NCBI RefSeq assembly: GCF_023703325.1
Contig: NZ_JAMQGM010000032.1
Location: 1 to 38,900 of the forward strand
Length of the DNA stretch: 38,900 nt
Source: Streptomyces meridianus
GTDB lineage: Bacteria > Actinomycetota > Actinomycetes > Streptomycetales > Streptomycetaceae
Direction: 5' to 3'
Of the stretch, positions 23,635-30,759 are shown piece by piece; positions within the stretch are counted from its first letter, which is position 1, and every line of letters starts with the position of its first letter. The translations under genes and the position numbers were made by a program. The notes below the pieces were generated by a model, which worked only from the letters and a program-made list of their open reading frames with translations, ran no database searches and had not been told where the DNA came from.

Positions 23635-24153
23635 ATGGCATTCCGGCATCTCAACGAACTGCCGCTCGGCGACAAGGTCTTCCGGATCGAGCTCGCCAGC
23701 GAGGACGACACCACCGTCACCCTCTCCCTGACCGGATGGCACGAGAGTGCCCCGGACGCCCTCCTCGCCTCCGGCTCGCTGACGGTGCCGCTGAGCGAGG
23801 TCCCGCCGCTGCGCATCGCCCTCAACCGGGCCCTGCGTGCGCTCGCCCTCGTCGCCGATGTCGCCGAGCCCATACCGGACCGGGACGTACTGCGCGAGCT
23901 GTTCCCGGGACACGGAGCCCCCTGGGTGCCCCAGCACGAGGAGGATCTGACCCAGCGCTTCCACGCCGGGGAGGCCATCGCCCGGATAGCCGCCCGCTTC
24001 GGCCGGACACCGGATTCCGTACGGACCAAACTCCGTGAACTCGGCCACGACCCCCGCAGCCCCGAGCACTGCCCGCCCGACGGGTGCCTTTCCTGGTCCC
24101 GGTACGTCTCACCGGCCCTGGTCGGTGCAGCGCCGGAGGCGTCGCAGGGCTGA
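23635..24153 (+). CDS. Unassigned protein with C-terminal helix-turn-helix-like segment
   Basis: A 172-residue protein I do not recognise. Residues 1-60 look like an antiparallel beta domain (FRHLNELPLGDKVFRIELAS, TVTLSLTGWHESAPDALLAS). Residues 60-85 are helical (LRIALNRALRALALVADVAE). Residues 102-140 contain EEDLTQRFHAGEAIARIAAR followed by FGRTPDSVRTKLRELGHD, which reads like a helix-turn-helix of the sigma-factor or Myb/SANT kind. ATG 23635 is supported by TGGGGGC 8 bases upstream. The gene has its own leader with a perfect inverted repeat and lies between recG and rsmD. Third-position GC is normal for the region. Confidence 0.8.
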   Translation: MAFRHLNELPLGDKVFRIELASEDDTTVTLSLTGWHESAPDALLASGSLTVPLSEVPPLRIALNRALRALALVADVAEPIPDRDVLRELFPGHGAPWVPQHEEDLTQRFHAGEAIARIAARFGRTPDSVRTKLRELGHDPRSPEHCPPDGCLSWSRYVSPALVGAAPEASQG

Positions 24154-24190
24154 TCTCAGGCGGCGCATGCGGGGCGCCGTACGCCATATC

Positions 24191-24240
24191 GTGGTGGAGC
24201 AGCAGCCGTCATTCCGGGCGGAGGCTGCTCCACCCACCAC
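24191..24240 (+). terminator. Long hairpin between the unassigned gene and rsmD
   Basis: GTGGTGGAGCAGC (24191-24203) pairs with GCTGCTCCACCCAC (24224-24237), with one bulged C, and a 20-base loop. The rsmD ribosome binding site GAAGGA follows at once at 24241. It may terminate the upstream gene or control rsmD translation. Confidence 0.55.
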
Positions 24241-24256
24241 GAAGGACCGGACATCC

Positions 24257-24859
24257 ATGACCCGCGTGATCGCCGGCGCCGCCGGCGGGCGCCGACTGGC
24301 GGTACCACCCGGCAGGAGCACCCGCCCGACCTCCGACCGGGCGCGTGAAGGCCTGTTCTCCACCTGGACGTCGCTGCTCGGTGACCTGGAGGGGGTGCGG
24401 GTCCTGGACCTGTACGCGGGGTCCGGGGCCGTCGGTCTGGAGGCGCTGTCGCGGGGGGCCGCGCACGTCCTGCTGGTCGAGGCGGACGGCCGGGCGGCGC
24501 GCACGGTGCGGGAGAACATCCGTGCCCTCGGGCTGCCCGGCGCCGAGGCGCGGACGGCGAAGGCGGAACAGGTCGTCGCGAGCACGCCGCCGGAGCAGCC
24601 GTACGAGGTGGTCTTCCTCGATCCCCCTTACGCCGTCAACGACGCCGAGTTGTGCGAGATCCTCCTCACACTCCGTGCGCAGGGGTGGCTCGCGGACGAT
24701 GCCGTCGTCACCGTGGAGCGCAGTACGCGAGGGGGCGGATTCGGCTGGCCGACCGGTTTCGAGGGCCTGCGGTCCCGGCGCTACGGCGAGGGGACGCTTT
24801 GGTACGGTCGCGCCCTTCCGGCGAGTGCGTCCGAGCCCATGTCGGGCGTGCCGTCATGA
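24257..24859 (+). CDS. rsmD: 16S rRNA (guanine(966)-N2)-methyltransferase
   Basis: SAM-dependent methyltransferase of 200 residues that makes m2G966 in 16S rRNA during small-subunit assembly. RVIAGAAGGRRLAVPPGRST and RPTSDRAREGLFSTW are the family N-terminus. The SAM-binding motif is DLYAGSGAVGLEALSRGA (residues 51-68), and the catalytic motif LDPPY is near residue 122. ATG 24257 is preceded by GAAGGACC. The stop overlaps the coaD start as ATGA, the usual rsmD-coaD coupling. Confidence 0.95.
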   Translation: MTRVIAGAAGGRRLAVPPGRSTRPTSDRAREGLFSTWTSLLGDLEGVRVLDLYAGSGAVGLEALSRGAAHVLLVEADGRAARTVRENIRALGLPGAEARTAKAEQVVASTPPEQPYEVVFLDPPYAVNDAELCEILLTLRAQGWLADDAVVTVERSTRGGGFGWPTGFEGLRSRRYGEGTLWYGRALPASASEPMSGVPS

Positions 24860-25365
24860 ACGCACCGGAGAGCGAGGAACCACTGTTGCGCCGCGCAGTC
24901 TGTCCGGGGTCCTTCGACCCCGTCACCAACGGCCACCTCGACATCATCGCCCGGGCCTCCAAGCTGTACGACGTCGTGCACGTGGCCGTGATGATCAACA
25001 AGTCGAAGCAGGGACTCTTCACCGTGGAGGAGCGGATCGACCTGATCCGCCAGGTCACCGCGGAGTACGGCAACGTCGAGGTCGAGGCCTTCCACGGCCT
25101 GCTGGTGGACTTCTGCAAGCAGCGGGACATTCCGGCCATCGTCAAGGGCCTGCGCGCGGTGAGCGATTTCGACTACGAACTGCAGATGGCTCAGATGAAC
25201 AACGGCCTCTCGGGAGTCGAGACGCTGTTCGTCCCCACCAACCCCACCTACAGCTTCCTCTCGTCGAGCCTGGTCAAGGAAGTCGCGGCCTGGGGCGGAG
25301 ATGTTTCTCACCTGGTGCCGCCGGTGGTGCTGGAGGCACTCGGTCGGCGGTTCGCCGAGAGATGA
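24856..25365 (+). CDS. coaD: Phosphopantetheine adenylyltransferase
   Basis: Cytosolic nucleotidyltransferase transferring AMP from ATP to 4'-phosphopantetheine, the penultimate step of coenzyme A synthesis. The sequence AVCPGSFDPVTNGHLDIIAR carries the T/HxGH motif (His27), with KGLRAVSDFDYELQMAQMN and YSFLSSSLVKEVA further on. It is 169 residues from ATG 24856, which overlaps the rsmD stop. TTG 24886, preceded by GAGGA, would give the more usual 159 residues starting LRRAVCPGSFDP and may be the real start. Confidence 0.95.
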   Translation: MNAPESEEPLLRRAVCPGSFDPVTNGHLDIIARASKLYDVVHVAVMINKSKQGLFTVEERIDLIRQVTAEYGNVEVEAFHGLLVDFCKQRDIPAIVKGLRAVSDFDYELQMAQMNNGLSGVETLFVPTNPTYSFLSSSLVKEVAAWGGDVSHLVPPVVLEALGRRFAER

Positions 25366-25499
25366 CGAGCTGACGGCGCGTCAGTAAGTGTCGATGTGCC
25401 GCCTGCTGGTCGTACAGTCGGTCGGGAACCCGTCCGTACGGCCCGACGGCCGTGTCACTCCGGGAGCATCCCGGTCCCGGCGGAGAAGGCGAGCGCAAG

Positions 25500-26732
25500 G
25501 TGGACGTGCAGAAGAAGCTCGACGAGATCGTCGAAGCGATCGGCAGCGCCCGTGCCATGCCCATGTCGGCCTCGTGCGTGGTGAACCGCGCAGAGCTGCT
25601 CACCATGCTGGAGGACGTGCGGGCCGCTCTTCCCGGCTCGCTGGCCCAGGCGCAGGAGCTGATCGGCGTTCGTGAGCAGATGGTGGAAGAGGCGCAGCGC
25701 GAGGCCGAGCGGATCATCGAATCCGCGCACAGCCGGCGCGGTTCCCTCCTCGCCGACACCGAGCTGGTCCGCCGCGCGCAGGAGGAGGCCGACCGCATCC
25801 TCGGTGCGGCCCGCCGGGAGGCGGAGGAAGTGCGGGTCGAGGCGGACGACTACGTCGACAGCAAGCTGGCCAACTTCGAGGTGGTCCTCACCAAGACCAT
25901 CGGCTCGGTGGACCGGGGCCGGGAGAAACTGCTCGGCCGCGGCCCCGGCGCGGACGAGTTCGGCGGTGTCGACGAGGACGCCCCGGAGCGCAGCGCCGAC
26001 CCGCGGGTGCTCCAGGAGCGCGCCGACGCGTACGTGGACACCAAGCTCGGGGCCTTCGAGGCCGTGCTGTCCAAGACGCTCGCGGCCGTCGGGCGAGGCC
26101 GGCAGAAGCTCCATGGGACGCGTCCGTCGGACGAACTCGGGGCGCACATGGCGGCCCAGGACGGGGCCGTTCAGGCGCCCCGCACGAGCGACGACGACTA
26201 CCTCGCCGGCCTCGCGGAACCGCAGGCTCCGGACTTCGAGGACGTCGCGGAGCGGCCGGTCGCCGCAGCGTCGCCGGCTGCTCAGCCGGAGCCGCAGCAG
26301 GCGCCACCCGCCCCGGACTACGTCCCGGGAGACGGCGGGCAGCAGGACTACTACGCCGCGGCGGCGCAGGCCGCGCCGCAGCCCGGGGGATATCAGCAGG
26401 ACGTCTACGGCTACCCCGTGCAGGACGTCGCCGGCTATTCCGCACAGGACCACTCCGGCGGCTACGGGCAGCAGGTGCCGTACACCTCCCAGCAGGACGC
26501 GTACGGCTACCCCGCTCACGACCCGTACGCAGCCTGGCAGCAACAGGGTTACGACCCGAACGCCGGTTACGTCCCGGCGCAGGCCGGTTCCGGGATGCAG
26601 CAGTACGCTTCGGCGGATGCCGGGCAGCAGTACTACCAGCACCAGTCGGACGCCTCCCTGGACGAGACCAGCCTCTTCGACACGAGCATGATCGACCTGG
26701 ACCGGGTCCGGGAGTACGAGCAGGGCCGCTGA
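25500..26732 (+). CDS. Coiled-coil protein (DivIVA-like) with internal duplication and Q/Y-rich tail
   Basis: A 410-residue cytosolic protein. Residues 1-45 (VDVQKKLDEIVEAIGSARAM and MPMSASCVVNRAELLTMLED) precede a long helical, Glu/Arg/Ala-rich coiled coil at about 45-115 that resembles DivIVA or ATP-synthase b subunits. A 30-residue block beginning YVDSKLANFEVVLTKT at 118 recurs as YVDTKLGAFEAVLSKT at 178, exactly 60 residues later. From about 255 the protein is low-complexity, rich in Gln, Tyr, Gly, Pro and Ala, and prion-like. It ends in an acidic motif, SLDETSLFDTSMIDLDRVRE. GTG 25500 has GGAGAAGG 11 bases upstream; GTG 25506 is possible. It sits between coaD and DUF177/rpmF. A role in polar growth or cell division is inferred only from the coiled-coil type. 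Confidence 0.85.
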   Translation: MDVQKKLDEIVEAIGSARAMPMSASCVVNRAELLTMLEDVRAALPGSLAQAQELIGVREQMVEEAQREAERIIESAHSRRGSLLADTELVRRAQEEADRILGAARREAEEVRVEADDYVDSKLANFEVVLTKTIGSVDRGREKLLGRGPGADEFGGVDEDAPERSADPRVLQERADAYVDTKLGAFEAVLSKTLAAVGRGRQKLHGTRPSDELGAHMAAQDGAVQAPRTSDDDYLAGLAEPQAPDFEDVAERPVAAASPAAQPEPQQAPPAPDYVPGDGGQQDYYAAAAQAAPQPGGYQQDVYGYPVQDVAGYSAQDHSGGYGQQVPYTSQQDAYGYPAHDPYAAWQQQGYDPNAGYVPAQAGSGMQQYASADAGQQYYQHQSDASLDETSLFDTSMIDLDRVREYEQGR

Positions 26733-26761
26733 CTCGCGCTTCCTGCGGTCGCCGGTCCGGA

Positions 26762-26791
26762 TTGGGTCTGAGGCGGCGGGTCCAGTATCCT
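26762..26791 (+). promoter_or_regulatory. Candidate promoter of the DUF177-rpmF-rnc operon
   Basis: TTGGGT (26762-26767), an 18-base spacer and TATCCT (26786-26791). A start near 26798 would exclude any start codon for the DUF177 gene upstream of that point. Confidence 0.5.
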
Positions 26792-26839
26792 GGCACTTCG
26801 GTCGCGTGCACGTCCGCGATCTCGGCTGCCCGCATCCAT

Positions 26840-27505
26840 GTGCGGTGGCCGGTACCGAAGCGTAGAAAGCAGGAAGCCCTGAACGCCCGCCTCGACCACC
26901 GCAACCCTCTCGTGTTCGACACGCACGAGCTGGGGCGTCGTCCGGGTGCGATGCAGCGGCTCTCCCGCTCGGTCGCGGCCCCCGAGAACCTCGGTGTCGA
27001 GGTCATCGGTGTGCCCGACGGGGCGACGGTGGAGCTCGACATCCGCCTGGAGTCGGTCATGGAAGGTGTGCTCGTCACCGGCACCGCCCGTGCACCGGTG
27101 ACGGGGGAGTGCGTAAGGTGTCTGGAGCCGCTGGAGCGAGAGCTCGAAGCGGATTTCCAGGAGATGTACTCCTACCCCGACGCCGACAGCCGGTCCCACG
27201 AAACGGAACCGGATGACGACGCCGAGGAGGAGACCCTCTTCCTCGAGGACGGCTTGCTCGACCTCGAACCCGTGCTGCGCGACGCGGTGGTGCTTGCACT
27301 GCCGCTGCAGCCGGTGTGCCGGGAGGACTGCCCGGGTCTGTGCTCCGAGTGCGGAGCGCGGCTCGCTGACGACCCGGACCACCACCACGAAGCCGTCGAC
27401 ATTCGTTGGGCGGCACTGCAGGGACTCGCCGGGACCATCCAGGACGGCGAGAAGGACAACGTGAGCGGCGCCGAAGCGGGCGTCGACGAGAAGCAGGAGA
27501 AGTAG
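26840..27505 (+). CDS. DUF177 (YceD-like) metal-binding protein
   Basis: A 221-residue protein of the YceD/DUF177 family, which nearly always precedes rpmF and has been linked to large-subunit rRNA accumulation. Motifs: PLVFDTHELGRRPGAMQRLS, GECVRCLEPL, a central acidic stretch (EPDDDAEEETLFLEDGLLDL), and PLQPVCREDCPGLCSECGAR, a four-cysteine probable metal site. The start is odd. The region of similarity begins at CTG 26879 (LNARLDHRNPL), with AGGAAG only 2 bases before it. The nearest in-frame standard start is GTG 26840, used here but with no good ribosome binding site. The stop is 2 bases before rpmF. Confidence 0.88.
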   Translation: MRWPVPKRRKQEALNARLDHRNPLVFDTHELGRRPGAMQRLSRSVAAPENLGVEVIGVPDGATVELDIRLESVMEGVLVTGTARAPVTGECVRCLEPLERELEADFQEMYSYPDADSRSHETEPDDDAEEETLFLEDGLLDLEPVLRDAVVLALPLQPVCREDCPGLCSECGARLADDPDHHHEAVDIRWAALQGLAGTIQDGEKDNVSGAEAGVDEKQEK

Positions 27506-27507
27506 CC

Positions 27508-27681
27508 GTGGCTGTTCCGAAGCGGAAGATGTCGCGCAGCAACACGCGCCACCGCCGGTCGCAGTGGAAGGCTGCGGTCCCCACCCTGGTGTCGTGCGAG
27601 CGCTGCCATGAGCCGAAGCAGCAGCACATCGCGTGCCCGAGCTGCGGCACCTACAACCGCCGCCAGGTCCTCGAGGTCTGA
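27508..27681 (+). CDS. rpmF: Ribosomal protein L32, zinc-ribbon form
   Basis: Large-subunit ribosomal protein of 57 residues. It begins AVPKRKMSRSNTRHRRSQWK, the L32 signature, and has paired cysteines CERC and CPSC for zinc, so it is the C+ form. The GTG start is 2 bases after the DUF177 stop and probably translated by coupling, with AGGAGAAG upstream. rnc follows within 20 bases. Confidence 0.97.
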   Translation: MAVPKRKMSRSNTRHRRSQWKAAVPTLVSCERCHEPKQQHIACPSCGTYNRRQVLEV

Positions 27682-27700
27682 TCGGCGGGTGAGAGGCTCC

Positions 27701-28507
27701 ATGTCAGACGCCGCAACGCCGAAGAAGGCGCAGGCGGACACGGCCTCGTCCCACACGATTCTGGAAGGGCGGCTCGGGTATCAGCTCGAGTCCGCCCTTC
27801 TGGTGCGCGCGCTGACGCACCGCTCGTTCGCGTACGAGAACGGCGGTCTGCCCACCAACGAGCGCTTGGAGTTCCTCGGGGACTCCGTGCTCGGCCTGGT
27901 GGTCACCGACACGCTGTACCGGATCCACCCGGACCTTCCCGAGGGCCAACTGGCCAAGTTGCGGGCCGCGGTGGTCAACTCACGTGCACTGGCGGAGGTC
28001 GGACGCGGCCTCGATCTCGGTTCCTTCATCCGGCTCGGCCGGGGCGAGGAAGGAACCGGAGGCAGGGACAAGGCATCGATCCTCGCAGACACCCTCGAGG
28101 CGGTGATCGGCGCCGTGTACCTCGACAAGGGGCTCGACGCGGCCGCGGAGCTGGTGCACCGGCTCTTCGATCCGCTGATCGAGAAGTCGTCGAGTCTCGG
28201 AGCGGGCCTGGACTGGAAGACCAGCCTCCAGGAGCTCACCGCCACCGAGGGGCTCGGCGTTCCCGAATACCTGGTCACCGAAACCGGTCCGGACCACGAG
28301 AAGACCTTCACGGCTGCAGCCCGCGTCGGTGGTGTCGCGTACGGCACCGGCACCGGCCGCAGCAAGAAGGAGGCCGAGCAGCAGGCGGCGGAAGCTGCCT
28401 GGCTGGCCATTCGGGAAACCGCCGACGCAGCTGCCGCGGCGCGGGAAGCGGACGACCCGGCCGCCGACACCCCGGCCGCCGACGACGCGCAGCACGTGAC
28501 GCATTGA
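27701..28507 (+). CDS. rnc: Ribonuclease III
   Basis: Double-strand-specific endoribonuclease of 268 residues that processes rRNA precursors. In Streptomyces (AbsB) it also has a global effect on antibiotic production. The catalytic signature NERLEFLGDS places Glu54, Glu57 and Asp61. The second acidic pair is in ADTLEAVIGAVYLD (Asp130, Glu133). The C-terminal half is a double-stranded RNA-binding domain (WKTSLQELTATEGLGVPEYL to GRSKKEAEQQAAEAAW), ending in an Ala/Asp-rich tail. ATG 27701 is preceded by GAGAGG. It belongs to the DUF177-rpmF-rnc operon. Confidence 0.97.
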   Translation: MSDAATPKKAQADTASSHTILEGRLGYQLESALLVRALTHRSFAYENGGLPTNERLEFLGDSVLGLVVTDTLYRIHPDLPEGQLAKLRAAVVNSRALAEVGRGLDLGSFIRLGRGEEGTGGRDKASILADTLEAVIGAVYLDKGLDAAAELVHRLFDPLIEKSSSLGAGLDWKTSLQELTATEGLGVPEYLVTETGPDHEKTFTAAARVGGVAYGTGTGRSKKEAEQQAAEAAWLAIRETADAAAAAREADDPAADTPAADDAQHVTH

Positions 28508-28541
28508 CTTCGTCCCGCTCCGGGCAGGACGAGGAGTGACA

Positions 28542-28567
28542 GGCCCACCGGTCAGCGCCGGTGGGCC
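28542..28567 (+). terminator. Hairpin terminator between rnc and mutM
   Basis: A perfect 10-bp stem, GGCCCACCGG (28542-28551) with CCGGTGGGCC (28558-28567), and loop TCAGCG. It starts 34 bases after the rnc stop, and the mutM start codon is 50 bases downstream. Confidence 0.7.
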
Positions 28568-28617
28568 GCGTCATGTCCGGCCGCCCAGGGCCGGACACTG
28601 GAGGGGAGGAGAGACGG

Positions 28618-29535
28618 ATGCCCGAACTGCCCGAGGTCGAGGTCGTCCGCCGCGGCCTGGAGCGCTGGGTCAGCGGCCGGATCGTTTCCGGAGTCCAGGT
28701 CCTGCACCCGCGGGCCGTGCGTCGGCATGTCGCCGGTCCGGCGGACTTCGCCGACCGGCTCGTCGGCCGTCGTTTCGGCGCGGCCCACCGCCGGGGCAAG
28801 TACCTCTGGCTGCCGCTGGAATCCCCGTCCGGGAATGACGGGCCGGCCGCGCCGGAGGGGACCTCGCTGCTCGCACACCTCGGCATGAGCGGTCAACTGC
28901 TCCTCCAGCAGGGCGAGTCCCGGGACGAAACGCATCTGCGTATCCGTATCCGTTTCGACGATGACCGTGTGCCGGTATCCGGCGAGACCGAGGGCACCGA
29001 ACTGCGGTTCGTCGACCAGCGGACGTTCGGCGGACTCTCCCTGCACGACCATGCGCCCGGACAGCCGGACGGACTCCCGGACGCCATCGCCCACATCGCC
29101 CGCGACCCCCTGGACCCGGACTTCGACGAGGCGGCCTTCCACGCCGCGTTGCGCCGCAGGCGCACCACCGTCAAGCGGGCCCTGCTGGACCAGTCACTGA
29201 TCAGCGGCGTCGGCAACATTTACGCGGACGAGGCGCTGTGGCGTAGCCGGCTGCACTACGACCGGCCCACAGCAACCCTGACCCGGGCGCTCTGCGCGGC
29301 GCTCCTCGTGCACGTACGGGACGTGATGACGGCCGCCCTGGCCGCCGGAGGCACGAGCTTCGACAGCCTCTACGTGAATGTGAACGGCGAGTCCGGCTAT
29401 TTCGAGCGCTCGCTGGACGCCTACGGCCGCGAAGGAGAACCGTGCCGCCGGTGCGGTACCGCGATGCGCCGCCGTCCGTGGATGAACCGCTCCAGCTACT
29501 ACTGCCCGCGCTGCCAGCGGACGCCGAGGCGCTGA
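28618..29535 (+). CDS. mutM: Formamidopyrimidine-DNA glycosylase
   Basis: Base-excision repair enzyme (Fpg) removing 8-oxoguanine and formamidopyrimidines, with AP-lyase activity. The protein begins PELPEVEVVRRGLE after Met, so the N-terminal Pro2 nucleophile and Glu3 are present. GKYLWL with Lys61, the H2TH region SLISGVGNIYADEALWRSRL and the C-terminal zinc finger (CRRC, then CPRC) are intact. At 305 residues it is longer than most, because of two inserted loops (around PSGNDGPAAPEGT and VSGETEGT). ATG 28618 follows GGAGGAGAGAC. Confidence 0.96.
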   Translation: MPELPEVEVVRRGLERWVSGRIVSGVQVLHPRAVRRHVAGPADFADRLVGRRFGAAHRRGKYLWLPLESPSGNDGPAAPEGTSLLAHLGMSGQLLLQQGESRDETHLRIRIRFDDDRVPVSGETEGTELRFVDQRTFGGLSLHDHAPGQPDGLPDAIAHIARDPLDPDFDEAAFHAALRRRRTTVKRALLDQSLISGVGNIYADEALWRSRLHYDRPTATLTRALCAALLVHVRDVMTAALAAGGTSFDSLYVNVNGESGYFERSLDAYGREGEPCRRCGTAMRRRPWMNRSSYYCPRCQRTPRR

Positions 29536-29651
29536 CCACTCCGGTCGCGGAGGAACGCGCGAATGCCCCGCCGACCGGGTTCTCCTCCCGGCCCCGGGAA
29601 GCCGGTACACGCGGACGAATCCCGGCAGGCACCCGGGAGATGGCTGAGGGC

Positions 29652-29668
29652 AGGGCCGCATCGGCCCT
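29652..29668. terminator. Terminator between mutM and the convergent CAP-domain gene
   Basis: AGGGCCG (29652-29658), loop CAT, CGGCCCT (29662-29668). The longer CTGAGGG (29644-29650)/CCCTCAG (29665-29671) pairing is an alternative. It lies 16 bases past the end of the minus-strand gene and about 115 past mutM. Confidence 0.5.
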
Positions 29669-29684
29669 CAGTAACGGTCGTCCC

Positions 29685-30596
29685 TCAGAAGCCGAATTCC
29701 TGAGTCCACCAGTGATCACCGTCGGCGGTGTGGAGCCCCACGCCGAGGGTGCGGTAGTCGCAGTTCAGGATGTTCGCGCGATGGCCCTCGCTCTGCATCC
29801 AGGAGTCCATCACGGCCCGGGCGTTCGGCTGGCCGCGGGCTATGTTCTCTGCGCCGAGATTGTCGATCCCGCGCTGCCGGGCACGGTCCCACGGGTCGTT
29901 CCCGTCGGGGTCGGTGTGGTCGAAGAAGCTGCGCACGGCCATGTCCTCGCTGAAGTCGCCCGCGAGGTCACCGAGTCCCGGGTCGGCGGTGACCGGGCTG
30001 CATCCGGCCTGTGCACGTTCCTGGTTGACGAGCCGCAGGACTTCCGCCTCCTCGGCGGACTGCGTGTCGGCCGATCGGGTGGGAGTTGCGGACGTGGGCC
30101 GCTCGGAGGGCGTTGCGGTGGGGGAGGCCGAAGTGGGCCGCTCGGAGGGCGTGGCTGTCCCGGCCGGGGCCGAAGAGGCCCGGGACGGAGCGGACGTGCC
30201 GGGGGAGGTGGATGCAGCGGGAGTCCGGGTCACCGAGGCCGACGGCGAGCCCGCCTTTCGGGAGGCCGAGGCCGAGGCGGAGTGCCCCCCGCTCCTACTC
30301 GCGGACGGGGTGCCGCGCTCGGAGGCGGTCGGACCGGGCGAGTAGTAGTCCGGCACGGTGATCTCCGTCGGGCTTGCGGCCCGTGTGCTCTCTCCGGACC
30401 CGCCGGCCGGGGAGAAAGGATTCTGCGGCGTGACACCTGCACCGACTGCCACACCGCCGGCGGTGAGGACCGCGGCTGCGCCCAGCAGCCCCGTGCGCAG
30501 GGCGAGACGACGTCGGCCGCCGCGGCGCGGATGTGCGCCCGTGGCGGCCGGGGGGCGGGAAGCAGTTCCGGAACCGGAGCGTCTGTGGCGGCCCAT
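29685..30596 (-). CDS. Exported CAP/SCP-domain protein
   Basis: A 303-residue envelope protein. After an Arg-rich cytoplasmic N-terminus (about 30 residues) comes one hydrophobic segment (LALRTGLLGAAAVLTAGGVA), a signal peptide or membrane anchor. Residues 60-175 are a Ser/Thr/Pro/Ala-rich spacer, perhaps glycosylated, containing a repeated ATPSERPTSASPT/ATPSERPTSATPT unit. The C-terminal 125 residues are a CAP (SCP/PR-1) domain: LRLVNQERAQAGCSPVTADP, FSEDMAVRSFFDHTDPDG with the conserved His, GAENIARGQ, AVMDSWMQSEGHRANILN with the second His, and LGVGLHTADGDHWWTQEFG. The function of bacterial CAP proteins is poorly defined. The ATG has AAGGGA 7 bases upstream. Confidence 0.9.
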   Translation of the reverse strand: MGRHRRSGSGTASRPPAATGAHPRRGGRRRLALRTGLLGAAAVLTAGGVAVGAGVTPQNPFSPAGGSGESTRAASPTEITVPDYYSPGPTASERGTPSASRSGGHSASASASRKAGSPSASVTRTPAASTSPGTSAPSRASSAPAGTATPSERPTSASPTATPSERPTSATPTRSADTQSAEEAEVLRLVNQERAQAGCSPVTADPGLGDLAGDFSEDMAVRSFFDHTDPDGNDPWDRARQRGIDNLGAENIARGQPNARAVMDSWMQSEGHRANILNCDYRTLGVGLHTADGDHWWTQEFGF

Positions 30597-30662
30597 GAGT
30601 GATTCCCTTTCCGTTCCGCGTCCTTCGCGCGCCGCCCGCCCGCGCAGGGCGGAGACGACGAT

Positions 30663-30678
30663 TCACCCGATCGGGTGA
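30663..30678. promoter_or_regulatory. Perfect 16-bp palindrome in the divergent CAP/acyP region
   Basis: TCACCCGATCGGGTGA is fully palindromic. It is 66 bases upstream of the CAP-domain start and 81 upstream of acyP, a position suited to an operator for either gene. The binding protein is unknown. Confidence 0.6.
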
Positions 30679-30747
30679 CATCTGTGTGCGCGCGACTGTA
30701 CGCCATCACAGCAAGGGGGTCAGTGCCCCCAGGGGGTTCCCGACGGC

Positions 30748-30753
30748 TAGCGT
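30748..30753 (+). promoter_or_regulatory. Candidate -10 of a leaderless acyP promoter
   Basis: TAGCGT ends exactly 6 bases before the acyP ATG, and acyP has no ribosome binding site. The -35 region is not recognisable. Confidence 0.4.
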
Positions 30754-30759
30754 GCGTGC

